DNA of 49,549 bases from Bacteroidota bacterium (GCA_004292795.1 RDXI01000026.1:1-49549), one strand, 5' to 3'. Shown: positions 24,413-32,734, counted from the first letter of the stretch. The notes: generated by a model from the sequence alone, not told the origin. Numbers and translations: made by a program.

Positions 24413-25426
24413 ATGCAATCCACCCCTGCGATACGCGCCCTGCTTGCTTTGGGCAAAGAGCTTCAAGACCTCAATACAGAATATTGGCAAAATGTGATAC
24501 AGCTTGCCTACATCAAAAATAAATGGTTCACACCTCAAAATACACAATTTGCACTCACTCGTTGGGCTTTTACGCTTACCGAACTGAATTTTGAGCATTG
24601 GCTCGCCTCTTATAGCTTGCCTGCAGGCGAGCCTAAGAAGGTAGGCATCGTCATGGCGGGTAACATTCCGTTGGTTGGCTTCCACGATTTGGTTTGTACG
24701 ATTGTGGCGGGACATCTTGCCTACGCGAAGCCGAGCCAAGATGATGATGTGCTTATTCGTGCAGTAGGAGAGCGATTGATAGCTTATGAGCCTGCCTTAG
24801 CGGAGCAAATACACTTTGTAGAGCAACTGAAAAACCTCGATGCCTACATAGCCACAGGAAGCGATAACACGGCACGTTACTTTGACTACTATTTCCGCGA
24901 AAAACCGCACATCATTCGCCACAACCGCGTTTCGGTGGGGATTTTGAATGGAAAGGAAACCATCGAAGACATGGAAATGTTGATGGAGGACATCACGCAA
25001 TATTTTGGCTTAGGTTGCAGAAGTATTGCCAAATTGTTTGTGCCTGAAGGCTATGATTTTAAGCCTTATTGGGAAGCATTGTTTTTGTTTCAAGATGCTT
25101 TTTGGGGGCATACCAAATACGCCAACAATTACGAGTACCAACGTGCCGCGTATCTCATCAATTCTATCCAACATTTGGATAACAATTTTATGATTCTGCG
25201 CCAAACAGACGAACTCGCCTCGCCTACAGGGGTGATGTTCTATGAAACATACAAAGACCTCGCAGACCTTGAAGCGAAAATCACTTCTGTAGCAGGCAAG
25301 TTGCAAGTAATAGTATCAAAAGATGCGTGGTTCAAAAATAGTATTCACTTCGCCACTGCCCAACAGCCCGAACTTTGGGAATATGCTGATGGTGTGGACA
25401 CAATGGCGTTTTTGCAAAAGCTATAA
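24413..25426 (+). CDS. Acyl-CoA reductase (LuxC-like)
   Basis: This 337-residue protein belongs to the aldehyde-dehydrogenase superfamily branch that includes LuxC, which reduces acyl-CoA to aldehyde with NADPH. The cofactor region reads KKVGIVMAGNIPLVGFHDLV (about residues 75-94) and ATGSDNTARYF. The active-site Cys lies in YFGLGCRSIAKLFVPEG. There are no luciferase or fatty-acid-reductase partners nearby, so this is the common Bacteroidota housekeeping form, of uncertain substrate. It ends with a hairpin terminator. Confidence 0.9.
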   Translation: MQSTPAIRALLALGKELQDLNTEYWQNVIQLAYIKNKWFTPQNTQFALTRWAFTLTELNFEHWLASYSLPAGEPKKVGIVMAGNIPLVGFHDLVCTIVAGHLAYAKPSQDDDVLIRAVGERLIAYEPALAEQIHFVEQLKNLDAYIATGSDNTARYFDYYFREKPHIIRHNRVSVGILNGKETIEDMEMLMEDITQYFGLGCRSIAKLFVPEGYDFKPYWEALFLFQDAFWGHTKYANNYEYQRAAYLINSIQHLDNNFMILRQTDELASPTGVMFYETYKDLADLEAKITSVAGKLQVIVSKDAWFKNSIHFATAQQPELWEYADGVDTMAFLQKL

Positions 25427-25427
25427 C

Positions 25428-25468
25428 ACAACTTCCCGAAAGTTTCAAACTCTCGGGAAGTTGTTTGT
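25428..25468 (+). terminator. Terminator after the acyl-CoA reductase gene
   Basis: Arms ACAACTTCCCGA (25428-25439) and TCGGGAAGTTGT (25453-25464) form a perfect 12-bp stem around a 13-base loop, followed by TTGTTC. The T-run is weak. Confidence 0.8.
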
Positions 25469-25530
25469 TCTGAGTAACACACATTCAAATACAAGTTTTG
25501 GCATCTTTAATCCGCTTCAAAAAATAGTTG

Positions 25531-25562
25531 TTTGGCTCTACACATAAAAAGTTGTATCTTTG
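25531..25562 (+). promoter_or_regulatory. Promoter of the LptF/G-type permease gene
   Basis: TTTG at 25531-25534 and TATCTTTG at 25555-25562 are separated by 20 bases. The ATG follows only four bases later (25567), so the message would be leaderless or nearly so. Confidence 0.75.
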
Positions 25563-25566
25563 CGCT

Positions 25567-27072
25567 ATGCTCAAAAAATCGGATAGCCTCATTTTAGGGG
25601 CTTTTACGGGACCCTTTATTCTCACGACAACAGTGGTTGTATTTGTGTTGCTTATCAATACGATAACCGCACACTTAGACGACCTCATGGGCAAGGGCTT
25701 GTCGTGGATAGTATTTGCGAAGTTGATAGCCTTTTTTGCTATGAACTTATTGCCGCTGGCATTGCCGTTGGCGGTTTTGCTTGCCTCCCTCATCACGTTT
25801 GGCAACTTAGGCGAGCATAACGAACTCACTGCCCTCAAGAGTTCTGGCGTTTCGTTGTTGCGTGTGTTGCGTCCTATTTTCCTCTTTTCGCTTTTTTTAG
25901 CGGTTTTTTCTTTTTTTTTCAATGACAAAGTAGTGCCTTGGGCAAATTTGAAAGTATTTAGTTTGCTGTGGGACATCAAACAAAAAGCCCCAACTTTCAA
26001 TGTGAAAGAGGGTGTTTTTTATGGAGGCTTGCCTAACTATAGCATCAGGATAAACAAAAAAATGGGCGAAAATGGCGAATTTCTGAAAGGCGTTATGATA
26101 TACAATCACTCCACCCAACAAGGCAATACGGATTTGATAGTCGCGGACTCGGGGCGTATGTATATGATAAAAAACGACAAGTATTTGGTGTTGGAACTAT
26201 ACAAAGGCAAAAGTTATCACGACCAATCGGTGGGCAATGTGATGGCGGGCAATACAGCTTCGAATGAGCGTTTTGTGACAAATAAGTTTGAAAAAACGCA
26301 AATTGTGTTTAGCCTTGATGCCTTTGATATGAAAAAAACAGATGAGTCGCTCTTTTCGGGACACCGCTATATGCATGATGTGCAGAGGCTTTGGAAGGAC
26401 TTAGACTCTATCCGTACTTCGGCTAATCGCTACCAAAAAGAAGGGCTACAAGCTATGAAGGGCAGTTATCACTATCATTTGCGCATTGGGCAAGATACAC
26501 TTTTGAAACGAGATACTTCTACAATAAAGCCTACTTTCCAAGTCAAGCAAATAGAAACACCCAACCCGAAACAAGTGGCTACCAAAGCCTTGCAACAAGC
26601 AACCAATGTGCAGGCGGTACTGAAATCAAGGAAAGACCAACATCAATTTTATTTGCGGTCTTTGCGGGAGCATTATATAGAACTGAACAAAAAATTTGTG
26701 TTTGCTTATGCGTGTATCACGATGTTTTTGATAGGTGCGCCATTGGGGGCTATCATCAAAAAAGGCGGTTTGGGCTTGCCTGTTTTGGTGGCTATCATTT
26801 TCTTTGTGGCGTGGCACGTCTTAACCATCACAGGCGAGAAATGGGCGAAAGAGGGAGTCTTGCCTGTAGAAATAGGTATGTGGTTTCCCAACGCTACGCT
26901 TATGCTTATAGGGCTGTATTTCTTGCGACAAGCCAAAAACGACTCGCGCTTGTTCGAAAGTGATTTTTATTATGTGATGCGCGATAGATTTTTGGAGAAA
27001 TGGAGCAAAAAGAAGGTGCAAGAGGCAATAACCAAACCTACAATAACCAAACCTACAAATCAAGAAATTTAA
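25567..27072 (+). CDS. LptF/LptG-type permease of LPS export (YjgP/YjgQ family)
   Basis: This 501-residue inner-membrane protein has the YjgP/YjgQ layout: three helices in the first 120 residues, a large periplasmic jellyroll domain (about 130-380) and three helices near the C-terminus (about 385-470). Early motifs are LPLALPLAVLLASLITFGNLG and HNELTALKSSGVSLLRV, which are typical. With LptB it drives lipopolysaccharide from the inner membrane to the Lpt bridge. ATG 25567 is used because a strong promoter sits just in front. The C-terminus ends with a duplicated ITKPTITKPTNQ. The small gene at 27144 and the regulator at 27349 follow on the same strand. Confidence 0.92.
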   Translation: MLKKSDSLILGAFTGPFILTTTVVVFVLLINTITAHLDDLMGKGLSWIVFAKLIAFFAMNLLPLALPLAVLLASLITFGNLGEHNELTALKSSGVSLLRVLRPIFLFSLFLAVFSFFFNDKVVPWANLKVFSLLWDIKQKAPTFNVKEGVFYGGLPNYSIRINKKMGENGEFLKGVMIYNHSTQQGNTDLIVADSGRMYMIKNDKYLVLELYKGKSYHDQSVGNVMAGNTASNERFVTNKFEKTQIVFSLDAFDMKKTDESLFSGHRYMHDVQRLWKDLDSIRTSANRYQKEGLQAMKGSYHYHLRIGQDTLLKRDTSTIKPTFQVKQIETPNPKQVATKALQQATNVQAVLKSRKDQHQFYLRSLREHYIELNKKFVFAYACITMFLIGAPLGAIIKKGGLGLPVLVAIIFFVAWHVLTITGEKWAKEGVLPVEIGMWFPNATLMLIGLYFLRQAKNDSRLFESDFYYVMRDRFLEKWSKKKVQEAITKPTITKPTNQEI

Positions 27073-27143
27073 AAATAAACAAATCACTTGCGCACCAAGT
27101 TGTGTAAAAGTGGAAACAATCATTCAAAATCCGCAATAGCTTT

Positions 27144-27338
27144 ATGAGTCAGTTAAGAAGGTACTTTCAGTTTGGAGAATTTTTCCAATATTTTGTGCGT
27201 GTGTTTCGCAAACCAGACCCGCGCTATCCGCATAGCTTCAATTTGGGCTTGATGCACGGAATCAACCGCATTTCTATTGTTATGTTTGGGATTGCCCTCG
27301 TGGTGATGATAACACGGGCTATTTGGCGTTCTATGTAG
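27144..27338 (+). CDS. Small conserved membrane protein (DUF6728-like)
   Basis: This 64-residue protein has an aromatic N-terminus (YFQFGEFFQYFVRVF), then RKPDPRYPHSFNLGLMHGINRIS, then one membrane helix (VMFGIALVVMITRAIW). This pattern resembles a small Bacteroidota-specific family with one C-terminal membrane segment that I believe is labelled DUF6728. The function is unknown. It lies 71 bases after the permease gene and 10 bases before the LytTR regulator, so co-transcription is likely. Its TAG stop codon is inside a GTAGGCAAG motif. Confidence 0.75.
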   Translation: MSQLRRYFQFGEFFQYFVRVFRKPDPRYPHSFNLGLMHGINRISIVMFGIALVVMITRAIWRSM

Positions 27339-27348
27339 GCAAGGAAAT

Positions 27349-28119
27349 ATGCGTGTCATTATCATAGAGGACGAGGCACTGATAGCCAAAGACCTGCAAA
27401 AAAACATTGCTCGCCTACAGCCTACTTGGGAGATTGTGGCGGTATTGGACAGCGTGCAAAAGAGCGTGGCGTGGCTTCGACAAAACGAAGCCCCTGCCCT
27501 TGCCTTCATGGACATTCAGTTGGCAGACGGAGCGAGTTTCGAGATTTTTGAACGAGTAGATATCTCGTTTCCTGTTATTTTCGCTACAGCATATGACCAA
27601 TACGCTGTGCGTGCCTTTCAAGTGAATAGCATCGGATATTTGCTCAAACCCGTTGATGAGGCGGATTTGGCACAAGCGATAGAGAAATTTCAGAAACTGC
27701 AAACTGCCTTGCCTACCCAAGACGTACAAGCGCAGTTGCAGAATTTGCTCAAAGACCTTAGGCAAGACTCGCCTGCTGTGAAATACAAAGAGCGTTTTTT
27801 GGTCAATTTCAAAGGTGGATTAGTGCCTATTCCTGTAGAGGAAATAGCGTGTTTCGAGAAAGATGAAATTATTTTCTTGCATACCTTCGAAGGCAAGAAA
27901 TATGTGTGCGACTTGCCTACGATGGACGAAGTAGAGCATTTGCTCAATCCTGCCTTGTTTTACCGCGCCAACCGCCAATTTATTGTGAGCATTGAAGCCA
28001 TTGAAGCCCTGAAACCTACCTACAAAGGCATTGCTATCAAATTGAAACTATCTGCCATTCCTGAAATAGAAGTAAGCCGAGAAAAAGTAACGCACTTGAA
28101 GCAGTGGCTCAATCATTAG
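27349..28119 (+). CDS. LytTR-family response regulator
   Basis: This 256-residue DNA-binding regulator has a receiver domain (residues 1-120) with acidic residues E7/D8, phospho-acceptor D55 (FMDIQLADG), T80 and K100 (LLKPVDEAD). A LytTR DNA-binding domain follows at about residues 150-256 (LVNFKGGLVPIPVEEIACFEK, FYRANRQFIVSIEAIEAL). Such regulators usually work with a LytS/YehU-type sensor kinase; none is adjacent. It probably shares a message with the LptF/G-type permease. Confidence 0.93.
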   Translation: MRVIIIEDEALIAKDLQKNIARLQPTWEIVAVLDSVQKSVAWLRQNEAPALAFMDIQLADGASFEIFERVDISFPVIFATAYDQYAVRAFQVNSIGYLLKPVDEADLAQAIEKFQKLQTALPTQDVQAQLQNLLKDLRQDSPAVKYKERFLVNFKGGLVPIPVEEIACFEKDEIIFLHTFEGKKYVCDLPTMDEVEHLLNPALFYRANRQFIVSIEAIEALKPTYKGIAIKLKLSAIPEIEVSREKVTHLKQWLNH

Positions 28120-28122
28120 TCC

Positions 28123-28188
28123 AAGGTGCGAGCCAATAAAACCCGCACCTACCGTAACCAATACCTTGATTTTTTGTTGAATTTCCAT
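28123..28188 (-). pseudogene. Relic of a sugar-nucleotide epimerase N-terminus
   Basis: On the minus strand ATG 28188 opens MEIQQKIKVLVTVGAGFIGSHL, which matches the Rossmann-fold start of NAD-dependent sugar epimerases (compare MKILVTGGAGFIGSHL of the gene at 41628). The first Gly of GGxGxxG is Val here. Homology stops after about 22 codons, where the sequence runs into the 3' end of the convergent LytTR gene. The start lies one base after the ExbD stop, so an epimerase gene once followed exbD and was deleted. Confidence 0.8.
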
Positions 28189-28189
28189 T

Positions 28190-28705
28190 TTATTTTTTCT
28201 TGTCCATGAAGGCGAGGTCAGCAGGCGAGATGTCCGTTAGGGCGTATTTGTTGATGTCGCAAATATTGATTTCATCCAGCACATCAATCACGTTTTTGTA
28301 GGTTGCTTTGTCTTCGGCTTTGATAACCACGACCATTGCCTCCTCGTGCCTATTTGTGCGCGTGTTGAAGGCAGTGCCAATGCTTCGTTTGAGTTCCAAG
28401 AGGCGTTTTCGCAAACTATTCGAGTCGTAGGTAAGCAATTCTTTCGTGGGGTTGTCTGCCAAAGTGCCTCTGTAGAGATGCACCTGATTATTTTTGCCCA
28501 ATAACAAAGTTACAGTATTGGAGGCTTTGGTGGGCATTGTTTCACCGCCTTTGTGAGGCATAAATATCTCCATAACTTGCGGTTGCAGGAGCGTAGTCGT
28601 AAGCATAAAAAAGGTAATGAGCAAGAAGCCCAAATCTACCATAGGTGTCATATCCACGTGGGTACTAAGCCTGCGAGAGGAGGAGTTAGAAACGATTTCA
28701 GCCAT
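28190..28705 (-). CDS. ExbD/TolR family biopolymer transport protein
   Basis: This 171-residue protein has one N-terminal membrane helix containing the proton-path Asp (VDMTPMVDLGFLLITFFML) and a periplasmic domain, as in ExbD/TolR. These proteins work with ExbB/TolQ and TonB/TolA to energise the outer membrane. No exbB or tonB gene lies in the window, so this copy is an orphan here. An epimerase relic follows directly on the same strand. Confidence 0.9.
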   Translation of the reverse strand: MAEIVSNSSSRRLSTHVDMTPMVDLGFLLITFFMLTTTLLQPQVMEIFMPHKGGETMPTKASNTVTLLLGKNNQVHLYRGTLADNPTKELLTYDSNSLRKRLLELKRSIGTAFNTRTNRHEEAMVVVIKAEDKATYKNVIDVLDEINICDINKYALTDISPADLAFMDKKK

Positions 28706-28797
28706 GAGCGTACAAAGGAGTTTAGTTGAACAATGTCATGCTATACTTCGCACCTTTGTTTTTGTTACAAAACTTGCCTAAAACGTTCACAGCGTAC

Positions 28798-29550
28798 TTA
28801 CCTACCCAGACAAACATTATAGCGGTACACTATAGGCATCATGTCTGTGTGAAAGAACAAGAGTGAGTATTGCGTTTTGGCTTTGTCAGTTTTGGGAATA
28901 TGCACCAAACGCGCTTCTGTTTTCAGAAAAGTTATAATATGTTGAATACTTGCTTCGAAAAAGTCAGCTTTGCAACTATCAAGCTTGTAGTGTTTGTTGT
29001 CAAGTTCTTTGAAACAAGCCCTTAAAATTCTGATATTATCTATACTTTCAGGGTTGAAATCAGGCATTTCATCAAAAAAAAACTGTAAAGCTCGCTTGGC
29101 AGTGCCTATATGTTTTCGATACGCTTGTTCGTTCATACCCATGATAGCCCTTGTAATTACATCATCTTTTTCATAACGATTGAATTTGTCTTCCAAAGTA
29201 ACTCCATTTTTAGCATTGGCTATTTTTAGACTGTCTATTTTAGGCAATAACTCACTTATCAAATTTCCGAAAAGGACTTGATTGTCCAACAAAATCGTAA
29301 TAGAATCGCTTTTTTCTTCTATCTTTTGTACGCTTAGATGTATATTTTGGTAGTGTTTTTTGGCATCATCAACCTGTTCTTGTGAAACTTTTGATGCGCC
29401 ATCTACATACATCATACTCACTAAACGTATTTCTTTGTAAAAATTAACAAAATTATCGTTATTAGTTAAAATCTCTTGAGTAATTTGTTGAGATACAGCG
29501 TCTAAAACAAGGAACTGTAGTGCTATGACGAGAAACTGTAGTTTTTTCAT
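28798..29550 (-). CDS. Exported protein of unknown function
   Basis: This 250-residue protein has a signal peptide (MKKLQFLVIALQFLVLDAVSQQ) and then a largely helical, AT-rich-coded body with many Asn, Ile and Lys. There is no known domain, lipobox or second membrane segment. A Cys pair (C in RACFKEL and LDSCKADFF) and a Cys near the end (YNVCLGR) might form disulfides. ATG 29550 is chosen because the signal peptide starts there and a TATCTTTG box lies 25 bases upstream. The AT-rich composition hints at later acquisition. Confidence 0.68.
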   Translation of the reverse strand: MKKLQFLVIALQFLVLDAVSQQITQEILTNNDNFVNFYKEIRLVSMMYVDGASKVSQEQVDDAKKHYQNIHLSVQKIEEKSDSITILLDNQVLFGNLISELLPKIDSLKIANAKNGVTLEDKFNRYEKDDVITRAIMGMNEQAYRKHIGTAKRALQFFFDEMPDFNPESIDNIRILRACFKELDNKHYKLDSCKADFFEASIQHIITFLKTEARLVHIPKTDKAKTQYSLLFFHTDMMPIVYRYNVCLGR

Positions 29551-29575
29551 GTGGTTTATGTTCGTAAAGACTTTG

Positions 29576-29583
29576 CAAAGATA
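29576..29583 (-). promoter_or_regulatory. -7 box for the gene at 28798-29550
   Basis: The minus strand reads TATCTTTG, 25 bases before the ATG. Confidence 0.65.
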
Positions 29584-29686
29584 CACACAAGCCTTTATAT
29601 TACCAATAGCTTGCCTACAGGCGCGGGCTTTAGTGAGAAAAAGGCGTAAGTTGTGGCATAAGATAATTTTTTTCAGGGAAAAAAGT

Positions 29687-29694
29687 TATATTTG
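29687..29694 (+). promoter_or_regulatory. -7 box for the PorE-like lipoprotein gene
   Basis: TATATTTG matches TAnnTTTG, 33 bases before ATG 29728. The -33 region is a T-run without a clear TTTG. Confidence 0.6.
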
Positions 29695-29727
29695 CACCCT
29701 ATAGCCCTCAATTCTGTAATTTTGACT

Positions 29728-31740
29728 ATGAAACCATTTTTTTTGACCTTAGCTATGCTTGTCATGCTTGCGGGGTGTTCCACACCTTTTAAGCGTGCTA
29801 TGAAACATTTTGACCAAGCCGAATATGCCAAAGCTATTCCGCAATTCAAAAGTGTGTTGGAGAAAGGAGGCAACAAAGCCTCTGTAAATGCCTATTTAGG
29901 CGAGTCTTTCCGCCTCTCGAACCGCTTAGGCGAAGCCGAAAGCTATTATAAATCAGCCATTGACGCAGGAAGCAATGACGACAAAGTGCGCTTCTACTAT
30001 GCGCAAGCCATGAAAGTAAACGGCAAATATGACGAAGCCAAAGCCCAATTTGAACGCTACAGCAAAAGTGGCACAAATACCAATTTGGTAAAATTGGCGA
30101 AAACAGAGATAGAAAACACCGCAAAAATACAAGAAATAGCCACCAAAAAGACCTATTTCGAGGTGAAAAATGCGGAAACCATCAACTCCACAGCAGGCGA
30201 GTTTGCCCCTGTTTTGCAAGGCGACCAACTCCTCGTGAGTGCCACGCGCAAACAAGGCGTGTATGATGGCACAGGAGGCGGTTTTGCAGGCATTTATACC
30301 ACGCCCATCAACGAAGCCAAAGAAGTCAAAAGCGATTTGCAACTGTATTCGGACAAGATAAACAAAGAAGGCACTAACGAAGCGTGTATTACCTTCGCGC
30401 ATGATGGTGGTTTTATGATTTTTGCACGTAGTAGCAGTACAGAACAAAGAAAAGGAGGCGGAAATGAAGTAGATTTATACATCTGCCAACGTACCCCCAA
30501 CGGCTGGAGCGAACCCGAAATAATGCCTTATCCTATCAACATCAACAAAAAATTGTTCGAAGAAGGCAATGAAAATTTGCGTGGAAGCGGTGAAAATGCG
30601 TGGACTTCTTGCCCTGCTGTTTCGCCTGATGGCAAACGCTTGTACTTCGCCTCAAACCGTTCTGGCGGATATGGTGGCATCGATATTTGGGTGGCAGACA
30701 TCAGGGGAGGCAAGTTTACCAATGTGCGCAATGTAGGCAAGGACATCAACACGGCAGGCAATGATTTGTTTCCTTTCATATCCGAGTCAGGCAATCTCTA
30801 TTTTTCGTCTGATGGACACCCGAACTTAGGCGGTTTGGATATTTTCGAGGCGGTGCGCGTGCAAGGCAAAATAACCATCAAAAACATGGGCGTGCCTATC
30901 AATTCTACGGCTGACGATTTTGGCTTGGTGTGGGACAAAAAGAACGAAACGGGCTTTATGGCTTCGAATCGCACAGGAGGCAAGGGTGATGATGATGTGT
31001 ATATCGTGAAAGATGTTACGCCTGACAAGAAAATAGTGCGCTATTATTTAGCGATTGATGTGGTGGGCGTGAATCCAAGTGATAAAAACAAAACTGAAAC
31101 GCCTTTGGCAAATGCACAAATTGAATTTTACCAAGGCAATGAACTGAAAAAAGTAAAAAAACTGAATGACTTTACTACAGATGCACAAGGCAAAATCAAA
31201 CCTTTCTTAGTAGAAATGCCCGAAGATTATGTGATTATAGCGAGTGCAGGCGATAATTATTTGAAAAAAGAAGAAGAATATACTACAGCAGGCAAGGGGC
31301 TTGACCTCGAATTGCTGACCAAATACGAAACCGATACTACGCTCTACACCAAAGTCGTTTTGGACAAAATTGTGATAGATACAACCTTGGCGTATGAGAT
31401 AGAAATTAACTTTGACTTCAACAAGGCGAATATCCGCTATGACGCGGCGCGTGAATTGGACAAGTTTGTGATATTCCTCAAAGAAAACCCGCAAATCGAA
31501 ATCGAACTTGGCTCGCATACTGACGCGGTGGGCAGTGCCGAAAGAAACCTTACGCTATCGCAGGCAAGGGCAGACTCTACGGTGGCTTACCTCATCAAAC
31601 AAGGCATCGACCAAACGCGCATGAAAGCGGTAGGCTACGGAGAAACTCGCCTGAAGGTTAATACCACAGAAGCCGAAGAGCGCAACAGGCGCACCGAGTT
31701 CAAAATAACGGGTATCCGAAATCGCAAGAAAGAGGATTAA
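29728..31740 (+). CDS. OmpA-family lipoprotein with TPR and PD40 beta-propeller repeats (PorE-like)
   Basis: This 670-residue protein starts with a lipoprotein signal (LVMLAGC17). TPR-like helices follow at about 20-120 (FDQAEYAKAIPQFKSVLEKG). WD40-like PD40 repeats occupy about 150-420 (CPAVSPDGKRLYFASNRSGGYGG, LGGLDIFEA). A carboxypeptidase-regulatory-type beta domain follows at about 435-525, and an OmpA peptidoglycan-binding domain at the end (IEINFDFNKANIR, ELGSHTDAVGSAERNLTLSQ, NRRTEFKITG). This domain order is that of PorE, which ties the type IX secretion machine to peptidoglycan. Bacteroidota have several paralogues, so PorE function is likely but not certain. ATG 29728 begins the signal peptide. 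Confidence 0.9.
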   Translation: MKPFFLTLAMLVMLAGCSTPFKRAMKHFDQAEYAKAIPQFKSVLEKGGNKASVNAYLGESFRLSNRLGEAESYYKSAIDAGSNDDKVRFYYAQAMKVNGKYDEAKAQFERYSKSGTNTNLVKLAKTEIENTAKIQEIATKKTYFEVKNAETINSTAGEFAPVLQGDQLLVSATRKQGVYDGTGGGFAGIYTTPINEAKEVKSDLQLYSDKINKEGTNEACITFAHDGGFMIFARSSSTEQRKGGGNEVDLYICQRTPNGWSEPEIMPYPININKKLFEEGNENLRGSGENAWTSCPAVSPDGKRLYFASNRSGGYGGIDIWVADIRGGKFTNVRNVGKDINTAGNDLFPFISESGNLYFSSDGHPNLGGLDIFEAVRVQGKITIKNMGVPINSTADDFGLVWDKKNETGFMASNRTGGKGDDDVYIVKDVTPDKKIVRYYLAIDVVGVNPSDKNKTETPLANAQIEFYQGNELKKVKKLNDFTTDAQGKIKPFLVEMPEDYVIIASAGDNYLKKEEEYTTAGKGLDLELLTKYETDTTLYTKVVLDKIVIDTTLAYEIEINFDFNKANIRYDAARELDKFVIFLKENPQIEIELGSHTDAVGSAERNLTLSQARADSTVAYLIKQGIDQTRMKAVGYGETRLKVNTTEAEERNRRTEFKITGIRNRKKED

Positions 31741-31757
31741 CTTGCCTACCCCAAACC

Positions 31758-31785
31758 TGTAGCGTAGGCTTTAGCCTGCGCTACA
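31758..31785. repeat. Hairpin repeat TGTAGCGTAGGCT / AGCCTGCGCTACA
   Basis: A 13-bp stem with one wobble pair and a 2-base loop lies 17 bases after the PorE-like gene. A half-decayed copy is at about 3841. There is no T-run. Confidence 0.85.
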
Positions 31786-31838
31786 GCGTTAAAATATTGT
31801 TCTATTTAATTTTTTTCCCAAGACTATAAACGACATCA

Positions 31839-31846
31839 TATTTTTG
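31839..31846 (+). promoter_or_regulatory. Candidate -7 box touching the miaE start codon
   Basis: TATTTTTG ends one base before ATG 31848. If used, transcription would start at or inside the start codon, so the match is either leaderless or fortuitous. Confidence 0.35.
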
Positions 31847-31847
31847 T

Positions 31848-32429
31848 ATGCTTGGCTTAAAACTTCCTACAGACCCGCGTTGGGTGGATATTGCAGAGAA
31901 AAATATTGCGGATATTTTGATAGACCACGCCTATTGCGAGCAAAAAGCGGCTTCGAGTTGCATCTCGCTTATTGTGAATCACCCCGAAAAAGAGAAATTG
32001 GTCGAAGCCCTCACGCCCATTGTTTCCGAAGAATGGGCGCATTTCAGAATGGTATTGCGCGAACTGAAAAAACGCAATATTCCGCTTGGCAAACCGCGCA
32101 AAGACGCGTATGTAACGCGCCTCAACCAACTTGTGCGCAAAGGCAACCACCCCAAAGAGCAGTTTTTAGACCAGCTTTTGGTCAATGCCCTGATAGAAGC
32201 ACGTAGCTGTGAGCGGTTCAGGCTGTTGTCTATTCATATAGCAGATGACGAACTGAAAGAATTTTACCACGACCTTATGGCATCTGAAGCGGGGCATTAT
32301 GTCAATTTTGTGAACCTTGCAAAGGAATACTTGCCTGAAGAAACCGTCAAACAACGCCTCGAAGAACTGCTCGAAGCCGAAGCCGAGATAATGCAGACCT
32401 TAGAAGTGCGTGGCGATAGAATGCACTAA
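31848..32429 (+). CDS. miaE: tRNA-(ms2io6A37) hydroxylase
   Basis: This 193-residue ferritin-like diiron enzyme hydroxylates the isopentenyl group of ms2i6A at position 37 of tRNA. The N-terminus LKLPTDPRWVDIAEKNIADILIDHAYCEQ is characteristic. Likely diiron ligands are E31, E62 and H65 (EEWAHF), E117 (IEARSCERF), E147 and H150 (ASEAGHY). It is a single gene. The start is fixed by the conserved N-terminus, and the -7-like box lies directly against it. A GTAGGCAAG...CTTGCCTAC hairpin follows. Confidence 0.95.
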   Translation: MLGLKLPTDPRWVDIAEKNIADILIDHAYCEQKAASSCISLIVNHPEKEKLVEALTPIVSEEWAHFRMVLRELKKRNIPLGKPRKDAYVTRLNQLVRKGNHPKEQFLDQLLVNALIEARSCERFRLLSIHIADDELKEFYHDLMASEAGHYVNFVNLAKEYLPEETVKQRLEELLEAEAEIMQTLEVRGDRMH

Positions 32430-32467
32430 TGCCTTTTTTTACGCGCTTTCTGCCTTGACTGCGTCTT

Positions 32468-32492
32468 GTAGGCAAGGTTTTAACTTGCCTAC
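32468..32492. terminator. Hairpin built from two opposed 9-mer motifs after miaE
   Basis: GTAGGCAAG (32468-32476) and CTTGCCTAC (32484-32492) form a perfect 9-bp stem with loop GTTTTAA, 39 bases after the miaE stop. There is no long T-run. It resembles the use of paired uptake signals as terminators in other phyla. Confidence 0.6.
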
Positions 32493-32532
32493 GAAAATAT
32501 AGGACTCACGCGAAATCGGAATAAAAAGCGTC

Positions 32533-32634
32533 TGTAGCATAGGCATCTTGCCTGTAGTATCGTAGCATAAACTATTTCATGACTAAATTTGCTATTTCTT
32601 GCCTCTACGCTACAGGCAAGATGCCCGTGCTACA
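32533..32634. repeat. Imperfect 30-bp inverted repeat
   Basis: The left arm (32533-32565) and right arm (32605-32634) share GGCATCTTGCCTGTAG / CTACAGGCAAGATGCC with a few mismatches and a 39-base loop. The other parts of the 305-base spacer 32430-32734 hold the hairpin at 32468 and, from 32640, A/T-rich repeats of ATAGCTATT type upstream of the next gene. No gene is seen. Confidence 0.85.
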
Positions 32635-32706
32635 TTTTGATAGCTATTCTTATAAAAATAGCTATTCAAAAAAGTTATTTTCATAGCTTTTTTGGAGAGA
32701 AAAAAC

Positions 32707-32714
32707 TATCTTTG
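32707..32714 (+). promoter_or_regulatory. -7 box and operator-like repeats upstream of the gene at 32735
   Basis: TATCTTTG lies 20 bases before ATG 32735. Just upstream, ATAGCTTTTTTGGAGAGAAA followed by AAACTAT forms an imperfect palindrome similar to the one before the SpmAB gene (TAGCTTTTT...AAAAAGCTA). Two ATAGCTATT units lie at about 32640 and 32658. Confidence 0.65.
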
Positions 32715-32734
32715 CATCAAAAATCAGAAAAAAA

